DNA from: Corynebacterium xerosis NBRC 16721 = ATCC 373
GTDB taxonomy: Bacteria > Actinomycetota > Actinomycetes > Mycobacteriales > Mycobacteriaceae
NCBI RefSeq assembly: GCF_001552415.1
Contig: NZ_BCRD01000006.1
Span: 62,001-126,000, forward strand
Direction of reading: 5' to 3'
Length of the DNA: 64,000 nucleotides
Positions 17,827 through 27,400 of the stretch are shown here, one piece after another; position 1 is the stretch's first letter, and each line of letters opens with the position of its first letter. The notes under the pieces were generated by a model that saw nothing but the letters and a program-made list of their open reading frames with translations, was not told the origin of the DNA and made no database searches. Both the position numbers and the translations under genes were made by a program.

Positions 17827-18773
17827 CTACGCGCCCCCGAAACCGAGCGCCGGCAGCGCGCCGAGGCCCGGGATCGCCGCCTGCTGCGGCAGGGCCGGGG
17901 CCTGCGGGGCGGCCGGTGCGGCGGGAGCTCCCGGCGCCTCCGGGGATTCGGGTGCGGCCGGCCCCTCGGGTGCGGAGGCCCCGGGCAGCTCCGGCGCCCC
18001 CGGCAGCGTCGGGGTCAGCGAGCCGGGCATGCCCGGGATCGTGGGCTGGTGGCCCGGCGCCAGGTGCGACCACATGAAGTCGATGGACGGGATGAGCTGG
18101 GACAGCATCGGCACGATGTGGTTGGCGGCCGTCTTGCCCGGGATGGACGTGGTGGGGTCCTCGACGTATTTCAGGTCCGCACCCCCGGCCGTCCACGCGT
18201 CGCGGATCTTGCGGATCTGGTTGACCGGGATGATGTCGTCGTGGACGCCGGCGTAAAGCATCGTCGGGTGCGTCGGCGTGCGCTTGCCCAGTTCCTGGCG
18301 CTCGAGCTCGTCGATGATGAACGGGTACCGCTCGAAGATGACCTCCTTGAGCGACTCCCCGGTGGCGGTGAAGTCCTTGGTGCTGCGGAAGCCCGAATCG
18401 AAGATCGAACCGCCGACGCACAGGCCGTCGGAGGCGTCGAGCCAGCGGCGGCCGCCGTCGTTGAGGTCGCGCGCGTAGACGTGCGCGTTCTCCGCAACCC
18501 AGCCGGACGTGCCGCCGCCCTGCGAGTACCCGTGCAGGCCGACCGGGGCGGCCGGGTCGACGCCCAGTCCCCGTGCGGCGATGGCGGCGTCGAGCAGCGA
18601 CTGGCCGGAGGAGATGTTATCGACGTACTCCTGCGATCCGGTGTCCGGGTTGCGGTGGTGGTCGATGATGACCCCTGCGGCGCCGCGGGAGAGGTGCTCG
18701 GCGGCGAGGATGAGCGCGGATGCCGTGCCGATGCCGTGCCGATGGCGACGACGGTGCGGCGGCAACGGTTCAT
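17827..18773 (-). pseudogene. Truncated, frameshifted secretory lipase (LIP family)
   Basis: The frame from 18765 to 17827 encodes the C-terminal two thirds of a secretory triacylglycerol-lipase-type alpha/beta hydrolase. It has the nucleophile elbow GLHGYSQGGG, a likely acid Asp in LYAGVHDDIIPV, a likely His in AANHIVPM, and a Pro/Ala-rich tail. Family members carry a signal peptide and about 120 more N-terminal residues, which are absent. A frame beginning MNRCRRTVVAIGTAS (18773) joins it only if one copy of an 11-bp tandem duplication (18720-18741) is removed. It is therefore read as a decayed gene. A shortened expressed product from an internal start cannot be excluded. Confidence 0.72.
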
Positions 18774-18992
18774 GTGCGAAAACTCGTGGCGTGTGGTGCG
18801 TGACGACGATGCGGCGGGGTGGTGCTGCGCCGCGGGGATGGGGGCGGCGTGCGGGGTGAATGGCGCTGCGATGTGACGGAGGTTACATCGGCGTAAGTTC
18901 CGATACATTGGTTTCGGCGAAAAAGAGTTTCGCCCCGATGGGGCCGCGCCGGGCCGTCGTCAAGCGGCACCGGGAACGGGGCCGGCCGGACG

Positions 18993-18998
18993 TATGAT
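18993..18998 (+). promoter_or_regulatory. -10 box TATGAT for cobG
   Basis: TATGAT plus 6 bases to the ATG at 19005: leaderless start of the cobG-cobH-cobIJ direction. No riboswitch signature is seen here. Confidence 0.6.
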
Positions 18999-19004
18999 CG
19001 GGGC

Positions 19005-20192
19005 ATGGACATGCCCGCCAGCCGGCCCGAATCACCCCGCCCCGAACGCGACCGCCCGGACGGCTGCCCCGGCGCCCGCCGCGTGCACGTCGCCGCCGAC
19101 GGCGCGATCGGGCGACTGCGCTTCCCCGGTGGATCCCTGCCCGCGCCGGGGTTCGCCGTACTCGCCGATCTCGCCGAGAGTTTCGGTGACGGCGACATCC
19201 ACTTCACCTCCCGCGGCAACGTGCAGATCCGCGGCATCCGCGACGTGTCGGGCTTCGCCGACGCCGCCGAGGAAGCGGGGATGCTCCCCCACCCCGCCCA
19301 CGATCGCGTGCGCAACATCCTGCAGTCGCCCATGACCGGCCGCGTCGGCGGGCTCGATGACGTCTCGGAGCTGGTGCACGCCTTCGACGACGCGTTGTGC
19401 GCCGACGAGTCGCTGGCGTCGCTGCCGGGCCGCACCCTGTTCGCCATCGACGACGGCCGCGGCGACGTCCTCGGCGAGGCTCCCGACCTGGGGCTGGTCG
19501 CGTTGGGCGGCGGCGAGTACGAGCTCGTCGTGGCCGGCGCACCCGCGGGCATCTCCGTACCTCGCGAGCGTGCCGTCCCTGCGCTGCTGTCGGCGACGCG
19601 CGCGTGGGCCGAGGTTCGCGGCGAGGCGTGGCGCGTGGCGGAATCCGGTCTGGCCGACCGGATCATCGCCATGACCTCCGAAGCCATGGGAGTCGACGCC
19701 GGGGAAGCCTCCGACGCCGAGTCCTTTGCCTTTGCCCACCCGGGCACCGCGCAGATCGGCTGGATCGATCAACCCGACGGACTGGTCAGCCTCGCCGCGG
19801 GCCTGCGCTTCGGCGTGCTGCCGGCGCGGTTGGCCCGCGCGATCTCCCACACGCGCGTGCCGGTGCACGTCACCCCCTGGTACTCGCTGATCCTCCACGA
19901 CCTGGAGGAACCCGTCGCCGAGCAGGTCGTGCGCGTCATGGCGCCCAATGGCCTGGTGTTCGACCGCAAGTCGACGTGGCTCAACGTCTCCGCCTGCACC
20001 GGCCGCCCCGGGTGCCCGAAGTCGCTGTCCGACACCCGCGGCGACGCCGCCCACGCCATCGCGCAGGCCCGGCTGCCCGAAGGCCGCGTGCACTTCTCCG
20101 GCTGCGAGCGCCGGTGCGGCAAGCCGAAGGGCGGTTTCGTCGATTACCTCGCCATCGACGACGGCGAGTACGAGGTCACCTCGGTCGATTGA
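19005..20192 (+). CDS. cobG: Precorrin-3B synthase-like protein CobG
   Basis: Sulfite/nitrite-reductase-type haemoprotein (395 residues) that hydroxylates precorrin-3A to precorrin-3B using O2 in the aerobic cobalamin pathway. Two ferredoxin-like half-domains are visible (FTSRGNVQIRG in the first). The C-terminal iron-sulfur/sirohaem signature has the Cys set CTGRPGCPKS...FSGCERRCGKPK. Length matches the family (about 370-400). Presence of CobG marks the oxygen-dependent pathway. It has a leaderless start and is followed after about 100 bases by cobH. Confidence 0.92.
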   Translation: MDMPASRPESPRPERDRPDGCPGARRVHVAADGAIGRLRFPGGSLPAPGFAVLADLAESFGDGDIHFTSRGNVQIRGIRDVSGFADAAEEAGMLPHPAHDRVRNILQSPMTGRVGGLDDVSELVHAFDDALCADESLASLPGRTLFAIDDGRGDVLGEAPDLGLVALGGGEYELVVAGAPAGISVPRERAVPALLSATRAWAEVRGEAWRVAESGLADRIIAMTSEAMGVDAGEASDAESFAFAHPGTAQIGWIDQPDGLVSLAAGLRFGVLPARLARAISHTRVPVHVTPWYSLILHDLEEPVAEQVVRVMAPNGLVFDRKSTWLNVSACTGRPGCPKSLSDTRGDAAHAIAQARLPEGRVHFSGCERRCGKPKGGFVDYLAIDDGEYEVTSVD

Positions 20193-20282
20193 CCGGTCGG
20201 CTGACTGGTGGACGGCCCGGCCGCTGACCGGGCCCCGGCCCCGTATGCGCCTCCTGATCGCTGTTCGACCGTTGCCGTGGCT

Positions 20283-20288
20283 TAACCT
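20283..20288 (+). promoter_or_regulatory. -10 box TAACCT for cobH-cobIJ
   Basis: TAACCT plus 6 bases to the ATG at 20295. cobH therefore probably has its own leaderless promoter, independent of cobG. Confidence 0.55.
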
Positions 20289-20294
20289 GTCCGC

Positions 20295-20948
20295 ATGACA
20301 GGCTTCGACTACGTAACGGACGGCGCGGCGATCTACCGCGAGTCGTTCTCCATCATCCGCGCCGAGTCCGACCTGGGGCGTTTCTCGACCGAGGAGGAGG
20401 TCGTCGCCGTGCGGATGATCCACGCTGCCGGCCAGACGGACCTCGCCGGGGACATCGTGTTCTCCCCCGGCGCCGTCGCCGCCGCCCGGGCCGCGCTGGA
20501 GGCCGGCAAGCCGATCTTCACCGACGTCACGATGATCGCCTCCGGCATCACGCGCCGCCGCCTGCCCGCGGACAACGAGGTGATTTGCACGCTGCACGAC
20601 GAACGCACCCCCGGCTTGGCCGCCGAACTCGGCACGACCCGCACCGCCGCCGCCGTCGACCTGTGGGGCGAGAACCTCGAGGGTGCCGTGGTGGCCATCG
20701 GCAACGCCCCGACCGCGTTGTACCACCTGCTCGACCGCCTGCGCGCGGGCGAGCTGCCGATGCCGGCGGCCGTGCTGGCCATCCCGGTCGGCTTCGTCGG
20801 CGCCGTGGAATCCAAGCAGGCGACCATCGACGTCGCCCACGAGATCCCGGGTCTGAACTACATCACCGTCACCGGCCGCCGCGGCGGTTCGGCCATCACC
20901 TGCGCGGCGCTCAACGCGCTGGCCACGAAGCAGGAGATCCTGCCGTGA
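20295..20948 (+). CDS. cobH: Precorrin-8X methylmutase
   Basis: Moves a methyl group from C-11 to C-12 to turn precorrin-8X into hydrogenobyrinate. The 217-residue length and the sequence SFSIIRAESDLGRFSTEEE are typical, with the late motif AVLAIPVGFVGAVESK. The conserved catalytic His is in VRMIHAAGQTDL. The stop overlaps the GTG of cobIJ (GTGA), so translation is coupled. Confidence 0.95.
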   Translation: MTGFDYVTDGAAIYRESFSIIRAESDLGRFSTEEEVVAVRMIHAAGQTDLAGDIVFSPGAVAAARAALEAGKPIFTDVTMIASGITRRRLPADNEVICTLHDERTPGLAAELGTTRTAAAVDLWGENLEGAVVAIGNAPTALYHLLDRLRAGELPMPAAVLAIPVGFVGAVESKQATIDVAHEIPGLNYITVTGRRGGSAITCAALNALATKQEILP

Positions 20949-22582
20949 CCGCCGCCGCTGCGAGCGCGGCCGCGGTCGAACCCGGCCACCTCTACGGCGT
21001 CGGGCTCGGCCCCGGGGATCCAGGCCTGATCACGCGCCGTGGCGCGGACGTCATCGCCGCCGCCGACGTCGTCGCCTTCCACGCCGGCCCGCACGGGCGC
21101 TCGACGGCGCGGCGCATCGCGGCGGAGCTTCTCGACGGCCGGGCCGCTGCGGGTCGTCCGGCGGCCATCGAGGAATTGCTGGTGTATCCGGTCACCCGCG
21201 GCGGCGATGCCGAGGGATACGCCGAGCAGATGGGCGCCTTCTACGCGGAGGCGACGCAGCGGCTGGCCGGGCATTTGTCGGCCGGGCGTTCCGTGGCTGT
21301 GCTCTCCTTGGGCGATCCCATGCTGTACAGCTCCTACCAGCACCTTCACCGCGCGCTGGAGGGCGACTTCCCGGCGCACGTGATCCCCGGCGTGCCCAGC
21401 GTCACCGCCGCCGCGGCCGAGCTGGCCCACCCCTTGGCCGAGGGCGCCGACATCCTGTCGATCCTCCCGGCCACCGCCGGCCGCGAGCGCCTTGCCGGCG
21501 CCGCGGAGGCCGCCGATTGCCTGGTGATCATGAAGCTCGGCGGCCACGTCGACGAGGTCCGCGAGGTCCTGCACGGCGCCGGCATGCTCGACCGGGCGCG
21601 CGTGGTCGTCCGCGCGACCATGGGCGACGGTTGGACCGCGCCGCTGGCGGACGTCAACGCCGCGGACGTCCCCTACTTCGCGGTGGTCGTCGTGGGTGCG
21701 GTGCCTTACGACGGTCCCGATCACGGCGTGCGCGTCGAATCGCGCGGGACGGTGGCCGATGCTTCCCCCGCCGCTGCCTCCGCCCCTGCCCCAGGGGGCA
21801 TGGGCGAGGTCGTGGTCATTGGCCTCGGCCCCGGCCCGGACCGCTGGCTCACCCCGGAGGCGGCGGAGGAACTCGAGCGGGCCACCGACGTCGTGGGCTA
21901 TTCGACCTACGTCGCCCGCGTCCCGGAGCGCCCCGGCCAGACCAAGCACATGTCCGACAACCGCGTCGAGGGCGAACGGGCGGCGATGGCGCTGGACCTG
22001 GCGAAATCCGGGGCAAAGGTGGCCGTCGTCAGCTCCGGCGACGCCGGCGTGTTCGCCATGGCCGCCGCCGTGCTGGAAACCGCGGACGACGAGCCGTGGC
22101 GGGACGTCCCCGTGCGGATCGTGCCCGGCATGACCGCTGCCCAGGCCGTGGCCAGCCGCGTCGGAGCGCCGCTGGGCCACGACTTCGCCATGCTGTCGCT
22201 GTCCGACCGGTTGAAGCCGTGGGCGACCGTCGAAAAGCGCCTGCGTGCGGTGCTCGGCGCGGACATGGCCTTCGCCGTGTACAACCCGGCGTCGAAGACG
22301 CGGCGCGCCCAGGTCGTGGCGCTTCGCGACCTCGTCGCCGAATACCGCGACCCGGGCACCCCCGTCATCGTCGCCCGTGCGGTCGGTGCGCCCGAGGAGA
22401 AGGTCACCGTCACCACCGTCGCCGACCTCGACCCGGAGGTCGTGGACATGCGGACCATGCTCATCGTCGGCGCATCGTCGACGAAGGCGTACGCGGGCGT
22501 CGACGGCGTGCGCGTGTTCACCGCCCGCCACTACGGCGGCGGTGGCTTCGCCGGCACCGGGGCACTCGGCGGGGACCGCTGA
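20945..22582 (+). CDS. cobIJ: CobIJ fusion: precorrin-2 C20- and precorrin-3B C17-methyltransferase
   Basis: Two SAM-dependent methyltransferases fused in one 545-residue protein. The N-terminal CobI half (about 15-265) has GVGLGPGDPGLIT and the later GDPMLYSSY loop. A linker rich in Ala and Pro follows, then the CobJ half (about 285-540) with VIGLGPGPDRWLTPEA, SSGDAGVFAM and the pocket motif YNPASKTR. The fusion is known in actinobacteria. The GTG start is fixed by the four-base overlap with cobH. The gene converges on cobK with about 40 bases between stops. Confidence 0.94.
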   Translation: MTAAAASAAAVEPGHLYGVGLGPGDPGLITRRGADVIAAADVVAFHAGPHGRSTARRIAAELLDGRAAAGRPAAIEELLVYPVTRGGDAEGYAEQMGAFYAEATQRLAGHLSAGRSVAVLSLGDPMLYSSYQHLHRALEGDFPAHVIPGVPSVTAAAAELAHPLAEGADILSILPATAGRERLAGAAEAADCLVIMKLGGHVDEVREVLHGAGMLDRARVVVRATMGDGWTAPLADVNAADVPYFAVVVVGAVPYDGPDHGVRVESRGTVADASPAAASAPAPGGMGEVVVIGLGPGPDRWLTPEAAEELERATDVVGYSTYVARVPERPGQTKHMSDNRVEGERAAMALDLAKSGAKVAVVSSGDAGVFAMAAAVLETADDEPWRDVPVRIVPGMTAAQAVASRVGAPLGHDFAMLSLSDRLKPWATVEKRLRAVLGADMAFAVYNPASKTRRAQVVALRDLVAEYRDPGTPVIVARAVGAPEEKVTVTTVADLDPEVVDMRTMLIVGASSTKAYAGVDGVRVFTARHYGGGGFAGTGALGGDR

Positions 22583-22622
22583 GCGATCGGCCGACCGGGT
22601 GTGGCCGACTAGGCCTGGCCGA

Positions 22623-23366
22623 CTACGCGCGGCCGCGGGTGATCGCGTCGAAGGCGCGGTCCACGGAATCGGCGACGTAGGCGATGCCCTTGCCCGGCAA
22701 CTCCGGGCGCTGCACCATGATCACCGGCTTGCGCAGGTCGCGGGCCGCCTCGATCTTGGCGTAGGTCTGGGCGCCGCCGGAATTCTTGGTCACCAGGCAG
22801 TCCACCGCGTAATCGCGCATGATCTTGCGCTCCCCGGCCACGTCGAAGGGCCCGCGGGTGAGCACGACCTTCCGGTTGCGCGGCAGCGGGCCGGTGGGCT
22901 GTTCGACGCAGCGGATCAGGTACCGGCCCTCGTCGTCGGCGGCGAAGTGCGACAACTGCTGGCGGCCGATGGTCAAAAACGGCGCGGCGAAACGCGTCCG
23001 CGCGAGTTCGGCGGCCGCGGCCATGTCCGGCACCTCCAGCCACTCGTCGCCGCGCTCCTTCTCCCACGCCGGCCGGTGCAACGCGACCAACGGCAGACCG
23101 GTGGCGCGCGCCGCCTCCGCCGCCGACGCGCTGATGCGCTCGGCGAAGGGGTGGGTGGCGTCCACGATGACTTCGGTGGCGTCGGCGAGCAACCACTTGG
23201 TCAAGCCCGCCGGCCCGCCGAAACCGCCGATGCGCACGTGGCCCACCGGCAACTTCGGCTCCGCCACCCGGCCGGCCAGCGAGGACGTGACGTGCCAGCC
23301 GACGTCGACCAGCCTCTTGGCCAGCGCCCGGGCCTCGCCGGTGCCGCCCAGGATCAGTGCCCGCAC
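22623..23366 (-). CDS. cobK: Precorrin-6A reductase
   Basis: NADPH-dependent reductase of the corrin ring (precorrin-6A to dihydro-precorrin-6). 247 residues with the nucleotide-binding start [14 protein letters not shown], the motif [12 protein letters not shown] and a terminal LVTKNSGG loop. The GTG at 23366 gives a 13-base overlap with the end of cobM. The longer reading frame upstream lies inside cobM and is not used. Confidence 0.93.
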   Translation of the reverse strand: MRALILGGTGEARALAKRLVDVGWHVTSSLAGRVAEPKLPVGHVRIGGFGGPAGLTKWLLADATEVIVDATHPFAERISASAAEAARATGLPLVALHRPAWEKERGDEWLEVPDMAAAAELARTRFAAPFLTIGRQQLSHFAADDEGRYLIRCVEQPTGPLPRNRKVVLTRGPFDVAGERKIMRDYAVDCLVTKNSGGAQTYAKIEAARDLRKPVIMVQRPELPGKGIAYVADSVDRAFDAITRGRA

Positions 23367-24127
23367 GTCAGGGTCCTCCCCTCGGCGTCGCGGGGACGGC
23401 CGTCGGAGTACAGGTAGCTGTCCGGGAAGCCCTCCGCGCCGAGCACGCGCCCGACGACGATGACGGCGGTGCGGGTCACGCCCGCCTCCTTGACCTGCCC
23501 CGCGATGTCGCCGAGCGTGCCGCGCAGGATGGTCTCCTCCGGACGCGATGCGAAGGCCACCACGGCCACGGGGCAATCGACGCCGTAGTGCGGCTCGAGC
23601 TCGGCGACGACGCGGTCGATGTCGTGGGCCGCCAGGTGGATGCACAGCGTGGCGCCGGTGCGGCCGAAGTTCTCCAGCGTCTCGCCCTCCGGCATCGCCG
23701 ACGCGCGGCCGGAGACGCGGGTCAGGATCACCGACTGCCCCACAGTAGGCACCGTCAGCTCATGGCCCAGTGCGGCGGCGACGGCGGAGAACGACGCCAC
23801 GCCGGGCACGATCTCGTAGTCGATGCCCAGCGCCGTCAGCCGCCGCGCCTGCTCGGCCAGGGCCGACCACACCGACGGGTCGCCGGACTGGAGGCGGGCG
23901 ACGTCCTTGCCCTCGGCGTGGGCGCGCTCGATGACGGCGACGATGTCCTCCAGCGGCATCCGCGCGGTGTTGATCACCTCGGCGTCGTCGGGGCAGTTCG
24001 CCAGCACCTCCGGCGGCACGATCGACCCGGCGTACAGGCACACCGGGCAGGAGCGGATGAGCCGGTCGGCGCGCAGCGTCAGCAAATCCGCCGCACCCGG
24101 CCCCGCCCCGATGAAGTACACGGTCAC
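23354..24127 (-). CDS. cobM: Precorrin-4 C11-methyltransferase
   Basis: SAM-dependent methyltransferase acting on C-11 of the corrin ring, 257 residues. [18 protein letters not shown] is the glycine-rich first motif; [25 protein letters not shown] and VPGVASFSA follow in the family order. The GTG start overlaps the cobL stop by four bases. Position and overlap show co-translation with cobL and cobK. Confidence 0.95.
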   Translation of the reverse strand: MTVYFIGAGPGAADLLTLRADRLIRSCPVCLYAGSIVPPEVLANCPDDAEVINTARMPLEDIVAVIERAHAEGKDVARLQSGDPSVWSALAEQARRLTALGIDYEIVPGVASFSAVAAALGHELTVPTVGQSVILTRVSGRASAMPEGETLENFGRTGATLCIHLAAHDIDRVVAELEPHYGVDCPVAVVAFASRPEETILRGTLGDIAGQVKEAGVTRTAVIVVGRVLGAEGFPDSYLYSDGRPRDAEGRTLTCGH

Positions 24128-25398
24128 TGGCCCTGCTCCCCTTCCGCTGCGGCGCCCTGCGCCACCTGCTTGTCGACGATCCACTGCACCACCGGCAACG
24201 CCGGCCGCCATGCGGTGAACGCCCCAACCTTACCGGCGCGTTCGACGCCGATCCGGTGGACCTGGCCGCCGAAGCGCGAGCGGGCGTCCCACAGCACGGC
24301 CTCGGACTCCAGGGTGACCGTGTTGGCCACCAGGCGGCCGCCCGGGGCGAGCGATTCCCAGCACGCCTCGATCATCCCGTCGGCGGTCAGGCCGCCGCCG
24401 ATGAAGATTGCGTCGGGGGCGGAGGCGCGGGCGTCGTCAAGCAACGCGAGTGCTTCGGGCGCGGACCCGTGGACCACGCGCACGCCACCGGACAAAACCG
24501 CGACGTTGCCGTCGATGCGCGCGGCGCGGTCGGCGTCGCGCTCGATGCAGATGGCGCGGCCGCCGTGTCGCGCCCATTCGATGGCGATGGAGCCGGTGCC
24601 GCCGCCGACGTCCCACAGCAGCGCACCGGGGCGCGGTCCCAGGGCGGCGACGGTGAGTTCCCGGATGGGGCTCTTGGTCAGCTGGCCGTCGGTGTCGAAG
24701 GCGGTGTCGGGCAGCCACCCGCGCGGTGGGCCGGCGGGTTCGACCGCGAGGATGGTCAGGTTCCCGGCCGGTACCGGGGGCTTGGCGACGGTTCCCCGCG
24801 CAATCGTCTCCGGGTACGGCCCGGCGTCCCCGCCGCCGACGTTGGTCAGGGCCGTGAGGACGGTGCCCGGGCGATCGGCCAGGGCGGCGGCGACGAGGGC
24901 GACGGAGCCGGCGTCGCGGCACAGCACCAGGAAGGGGCGGCCGGCGTCGGCGACGGGCACCACGGCCCCGGCACCGGCGGCACCAGCGGGGCCGGTGACC
25001 AGCGAGACCACCGGCGTGGCGTCGAGGGCCCAGCCCAGGCGGGCGCACGCCAGCGACGCCGACGACGGCGCCGGGTGGACCTCGATGGCGTCGGCGCCGA
25101 GCTCGCGGACCAGCGTCGTGCCGATGCCGTGGAACATCGGATCGCCGCTGGCCAACACCACGTCGGTGTCCGGCTGGAGGTCGGCGAGGACCTCCGCCCA
25201 GCGGCGCCAGTACCCCTCGGGCCATTCGACGCGCTCGGCGGCGATGGCGCCGGCCGCGTCTCCGACGTCGAGGAGCCCGAGCTGCCGGGGCGCGCCGATG
25301 ATGCGGCGGGAGCCGGCCAGGATGCGCAGGGCCCGGGCGGTCAGCCCGTCGAGGCCGTCGCAACCGATGCCGACGACGCGGAGGCGGGCGCGCGTCAT
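24124..25398 (-). CDS. cobL: Precorrin-6Y C5,15-methyltransferase (decarboxylating)
   Basis: Bifunctional enzyme (424 residues) that methylates C-5 and C-15 and removes the C-12 acetate carboxyl. The N-terminal half (about 1-215) is a tetrapyrrole methyltransferase ([28 protein letters not shown]). The C-terminal half (about 235-420) is a Rossmann methyltransferase with [18 protein letters not shown] and [11 protein letters not shown] at 25398 overlaps the upstream SDR stop by ATGA. Confidence 0.95.
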   Translation of the reverse strand: MTRARLRVVGIGCDGLDGLTARALRILAGSRRIIGAPRQLGLLDVGDAAGAIAAERVEWPEGYWRRWAEVLADLQPDTDVVLASGDPMFHGIGTTLVRELGADAIEVHPAPSSASLACARLGWALDATPVVSLVTGPAGAAGAGAVVPVADAGRPFLVLCRDAGSVALVAAALADRPGTVLTALTNVGGGDAGPYPETIARGTVAKPPVPAGNLTILAVEPAGPPRGWLPDTAFDTDGQLTKSPIRELTVAALGPRPGALLWDVGGGTGSIAIEWARHGGRAICIERDADRAARIDGNVAVLSGGVRVVHGSAPEALALLDDARASAPDAIFIGGGLTADGMIEACWESLAPGGRLVANTVTLESEAVLWDARSRFGGQVHRIGVERAGKVGAFTAWRPALPVVQWIVDKQVAQGAAAEGEQGQ

Positions 25399-26159
25399 CG
25401 CGGCATCTTCCTCCAGATCGACCGCGGCGTGAATCGGGTGGCGCGGGCCAGGAAGCCCAGGCGCGCGGGAATCCACACGTCGAGCTTGCGGCCGTCGAGA
25501 GCGGTGACGGAGGCGGCGGCGACCTGGGCGGGCGTCGACGACATCGGCGCCGGCGTCATGCCCTCGGTCATCCGGCCGATGACGAAGCCCGGCCGGGCGA
25601 TGGTCAGCTGCACCGGGCTGCCGTGCAGGCGGTCCTGCATGCCCTGCAGGAAACCGTCGAGGCCGGCCTTCGCCGAACCGTAGACGTAGTTGGCGCGGCG
25701 CACGCGGGCTCCGGCGATCGACGAAAACGCCAGGATGCGCCCGGCCACGCCGTCGCGGACGGGCAGTTCGCCGGAGGCGGCCGCGGCCTCCATGCGGGCG
25801 ACGAGCTCCGTGGCGATGGCGGCGTGCGCCGTGAAGTCGGTGTGGATGATCCGGGCGGTCTCCGCGCCGGACTCCTCGCAGGCGGCCTGGTCGCCGAGAA
25901 TGCCGAACGCGATGACGGCGGTGTCCACCGGTGCGTGCGACCACGCCTCGTCGAGGACGAGGGTGTGGGAGGCCAGGTCGTCGGCGTCGAAGAACACGCG
26001 GTGCACGGCGACTGCGCCGGCGTCGGTCAGGCGCTTGGCGATGCCGTCGAGCGCGTCGACCCGCCGCGCCGCCAACGTCACCGTGTTGTGGTTTGCCAGG
26101 CGCGCGGCGACCTCGCCGCCGATCTCGCTGGTGCCGCCAAGGATGAGCACGTGCCCCAT
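25395..26159 (-). CDS. DprE2-like short-chain dehydrogenase in the cob operon
   Basis: SDR of 254 residues. The N-terminus has HVLILGGTSEIGGEVAARL, the catalytic region YVYGSAKAGLDGF gives Tyr and Lys, and FSSIAG gives the Ser. From RVRRANYVYGSAKAGLDGF to the ending [11 protein letters not shown] it strongly resembles DprE2, the reductase that completes decaprenylphosphoryl-arabinose synthesis for the cell wall. It sits between pepQ and cobL with a 2-base gap and a 4-base overlap, so it is expressed with cobalamin genes. It may be a DprE2 paralogue with another substrate; no dprE1 is present in the window. Confidence 0.82.
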   Translation of the reverse strand: MGHVLILGGTSEIGGEVAARLANHNTVTLAARRVDALDGIAKRLTDAGAVAVHRVFFDADDLASHTLVLDEAWSHAPVDTAVIAFGILGDQAACEESGAETARIIHTDFTAHAAIATELVARMEAAAASGELPVRDGVAGRILAFSSIAGARVRRANYVYGSAKAGLDGFLQGMQDRLHGSPVQLTIARPGFVIGRMTEGMTPAPMSSTPAQVAAASVTALDGRKLDVWIPARLGFLARATRFTPRSIWRKMPR

Positions 26160-26161
26160 GC

Positions 26162-27361
26162 CTAGTTCTCCCCCTCGTCCGATGCGGCCGAACCGGCGGC
26201 GCCGTTTCCTGTGACCCCTGTGGCCGCGACCAGCTCATGCGGGCCGCGGTTGAGCGGTTCGCAGCCGTCGTCGGTGACCACGACGATGTCCTCCAGGCGC
26301 ATGCCGAAGTCCTCCTCGAAGTACAGGCCCGGCTCGACGGAAAACGCCATGCCCGGCTCGAGCACCAGGTCGTTGCCCTCCATGATGAACGGCTCCTCGT
26401 GCAGGCTCAGGCCGATGCCGTGGCCGGTGCGGTGGATGAACGCATCCCCGTGGCCGGCCGCGGAAATCGCATCGCGGGCGGCGGCGTCGATGGACGCGGC
26501 GGTCACGCCCGGCCGCACCGCCGCCACGGCTGCCTCCTGCGCCGCGCGCAACACCTCCCACGCGGCCGTCGCCCGCTCCGGGGCCTGCCCGACCACGTAG
26601 GTGCGGGTGCAGTCGGAGTGGTAGCCCACTCCCCAGGTGCCGCCGATGTCGACGACCACGACGTCACCGTCGCAAAGCTCCCTGCCCGAGAAATCGTGGT
26701 GCGGGTTCGCCCCATTGGGGCCCGAACCGACGATGACGAAGTCGACCGCGGTGTGGCCCTCCTCGAGGATCGCCGCGGACAACTCGGCGGCGATGGCCTC
26801 CTCGGTGCGCCCGGCGCGCAGCATGCCCGGCACGCGGGCGTGGACGCGGTCGATGGCGGCGCCGGCGTCGCGGAGCTGATCGATCTCCGCGGCGTCCTTG
26901 CGCATGAACAGCTCGCGCAGCGTGTCCCCGGCCAGCACCGGGGCCGCCCCGGTGAGCCCCAGGATCGGCAGCAGGTGGTCCGCGGTCAGCGACGCGCCGA
27001 CGCCGAGGATGTCGCCCTCGTTGAGGCCCAGCGCGTCGGCGGCCAGCCGGTGCGGATCCTCGCCGTCGGCCCACAGCACCACGTCGACGTCGAGATCCGG
27101 CACCGCCGACGCCGGCAGGTCTCCGCGCTCCACGGCCGGCAGGATCAGGGTCGGCCGGGCCGTGTCACCATCGCCGGGCTTTGCGACGGGGACGACCACG
27201 CACGTCAGGCGCTCATGCGAGCTGACCCTCGACCCGATGAGGTACTCCAGATCGGGGCCGGTGCCGAAGACCAGGCCGCCGATGCCGCGGTCGGCGGCCA
27301 GGCGGGCGGCGCGGGCCAGGCGCTCGGCGTACACGTTCGATGGAAAGAGTGATTCCGTCAT
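26162..27361 (-). CDS. pepQ: M24 family Xaa-Pro aminopeptidase/dipeptidase
   Basis: Cytoplasmic metallopeptidase (399 residues) that cleaves X-Pro bonds. An N-terminal creatinase-like domain (about 1-150) precedes the pita-bread catalytic domain. Metal ligands are visible as Asp in VVVDIGGTWGVGYHSDCTRTYVVG, His in GHGIGLSLHEEP and two Glu in FSVEPGLYF and MRLEDIVVV. It is the first gene of an operon continuing to the SDR, cobL, cobM and cobK. ATG at 27361 follows TATCGT by 7 bases, so the long upstream reading frame is excluded. Confidence 0.92.
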   Translation of the reverse strand: MTESLFPSNVYAERLARAARLAADRGIGGLVFGTGPDLEYLIGSRVSSHERLTCVVVPVAKPGDGDTARPTLILPAVERGDLPASAVPDLDVDVVLWADGEDPHRLAADALGLNEGDILGVGASLTADHLLPILGLTGAAPVLAGDTLRELFMRKDAAEIDQLRDAGAAIDRVHARVPGMLRAGRTEEAIAAELSAAILEEGHTAVDFVIVGSGPNGANPHHDFSGRELCDGDVVVVDIGGTWGVGYHSDCTRTYVVGQAPERATAAWEVLRAAQEAAVAAVRPGVTAASIDAAARDAISAAGHGDAFIHRTGHGIGLSLHEEPFIMEGNDLVLEPGMAFSVEPGLYFEEDFGMRLEDIVVVTDDGCEPLNRGPHELVAATGVTGNGAAGSAASDEGEN

Positions 27362-27368
27362 ATCGACC

Positions 27369-27374
27369 ACGATA
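27369..27374 (-). promoter_or_regulatory. -10 box TATCGT for pepQ-sdr-cobLMK
   Basis: TATCGT on the minus strand, 7 bases from the pepQ ATG. It lies back to back with the esterase promoter, only 14 bases between the two boxes. Confidence 0.5.
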
Positions 27375-27388
27375 GACCCCGACAAAGG

Positions 27389-27394
27389 TATTTT
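27389..27394 (+). promoter_or_regulatory. -10 box TATTTT for the esterase-SDR pair
   Basis: TATTTT plus 6 bases to the ATG at 27401: leaderless start, divergent from pepQ. Confidence 0.55.
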
Positions 27395-27400
27395 GATGGC

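Noticed and set aside
13598-18256. Very long open frame antisense to cobN
   Set aside because: It is the complement of a clear cobN gene. Codon bias in GC-rich DNA opens opposite frames; its translation is His/Arg/Gly/Val-rich with no domain.
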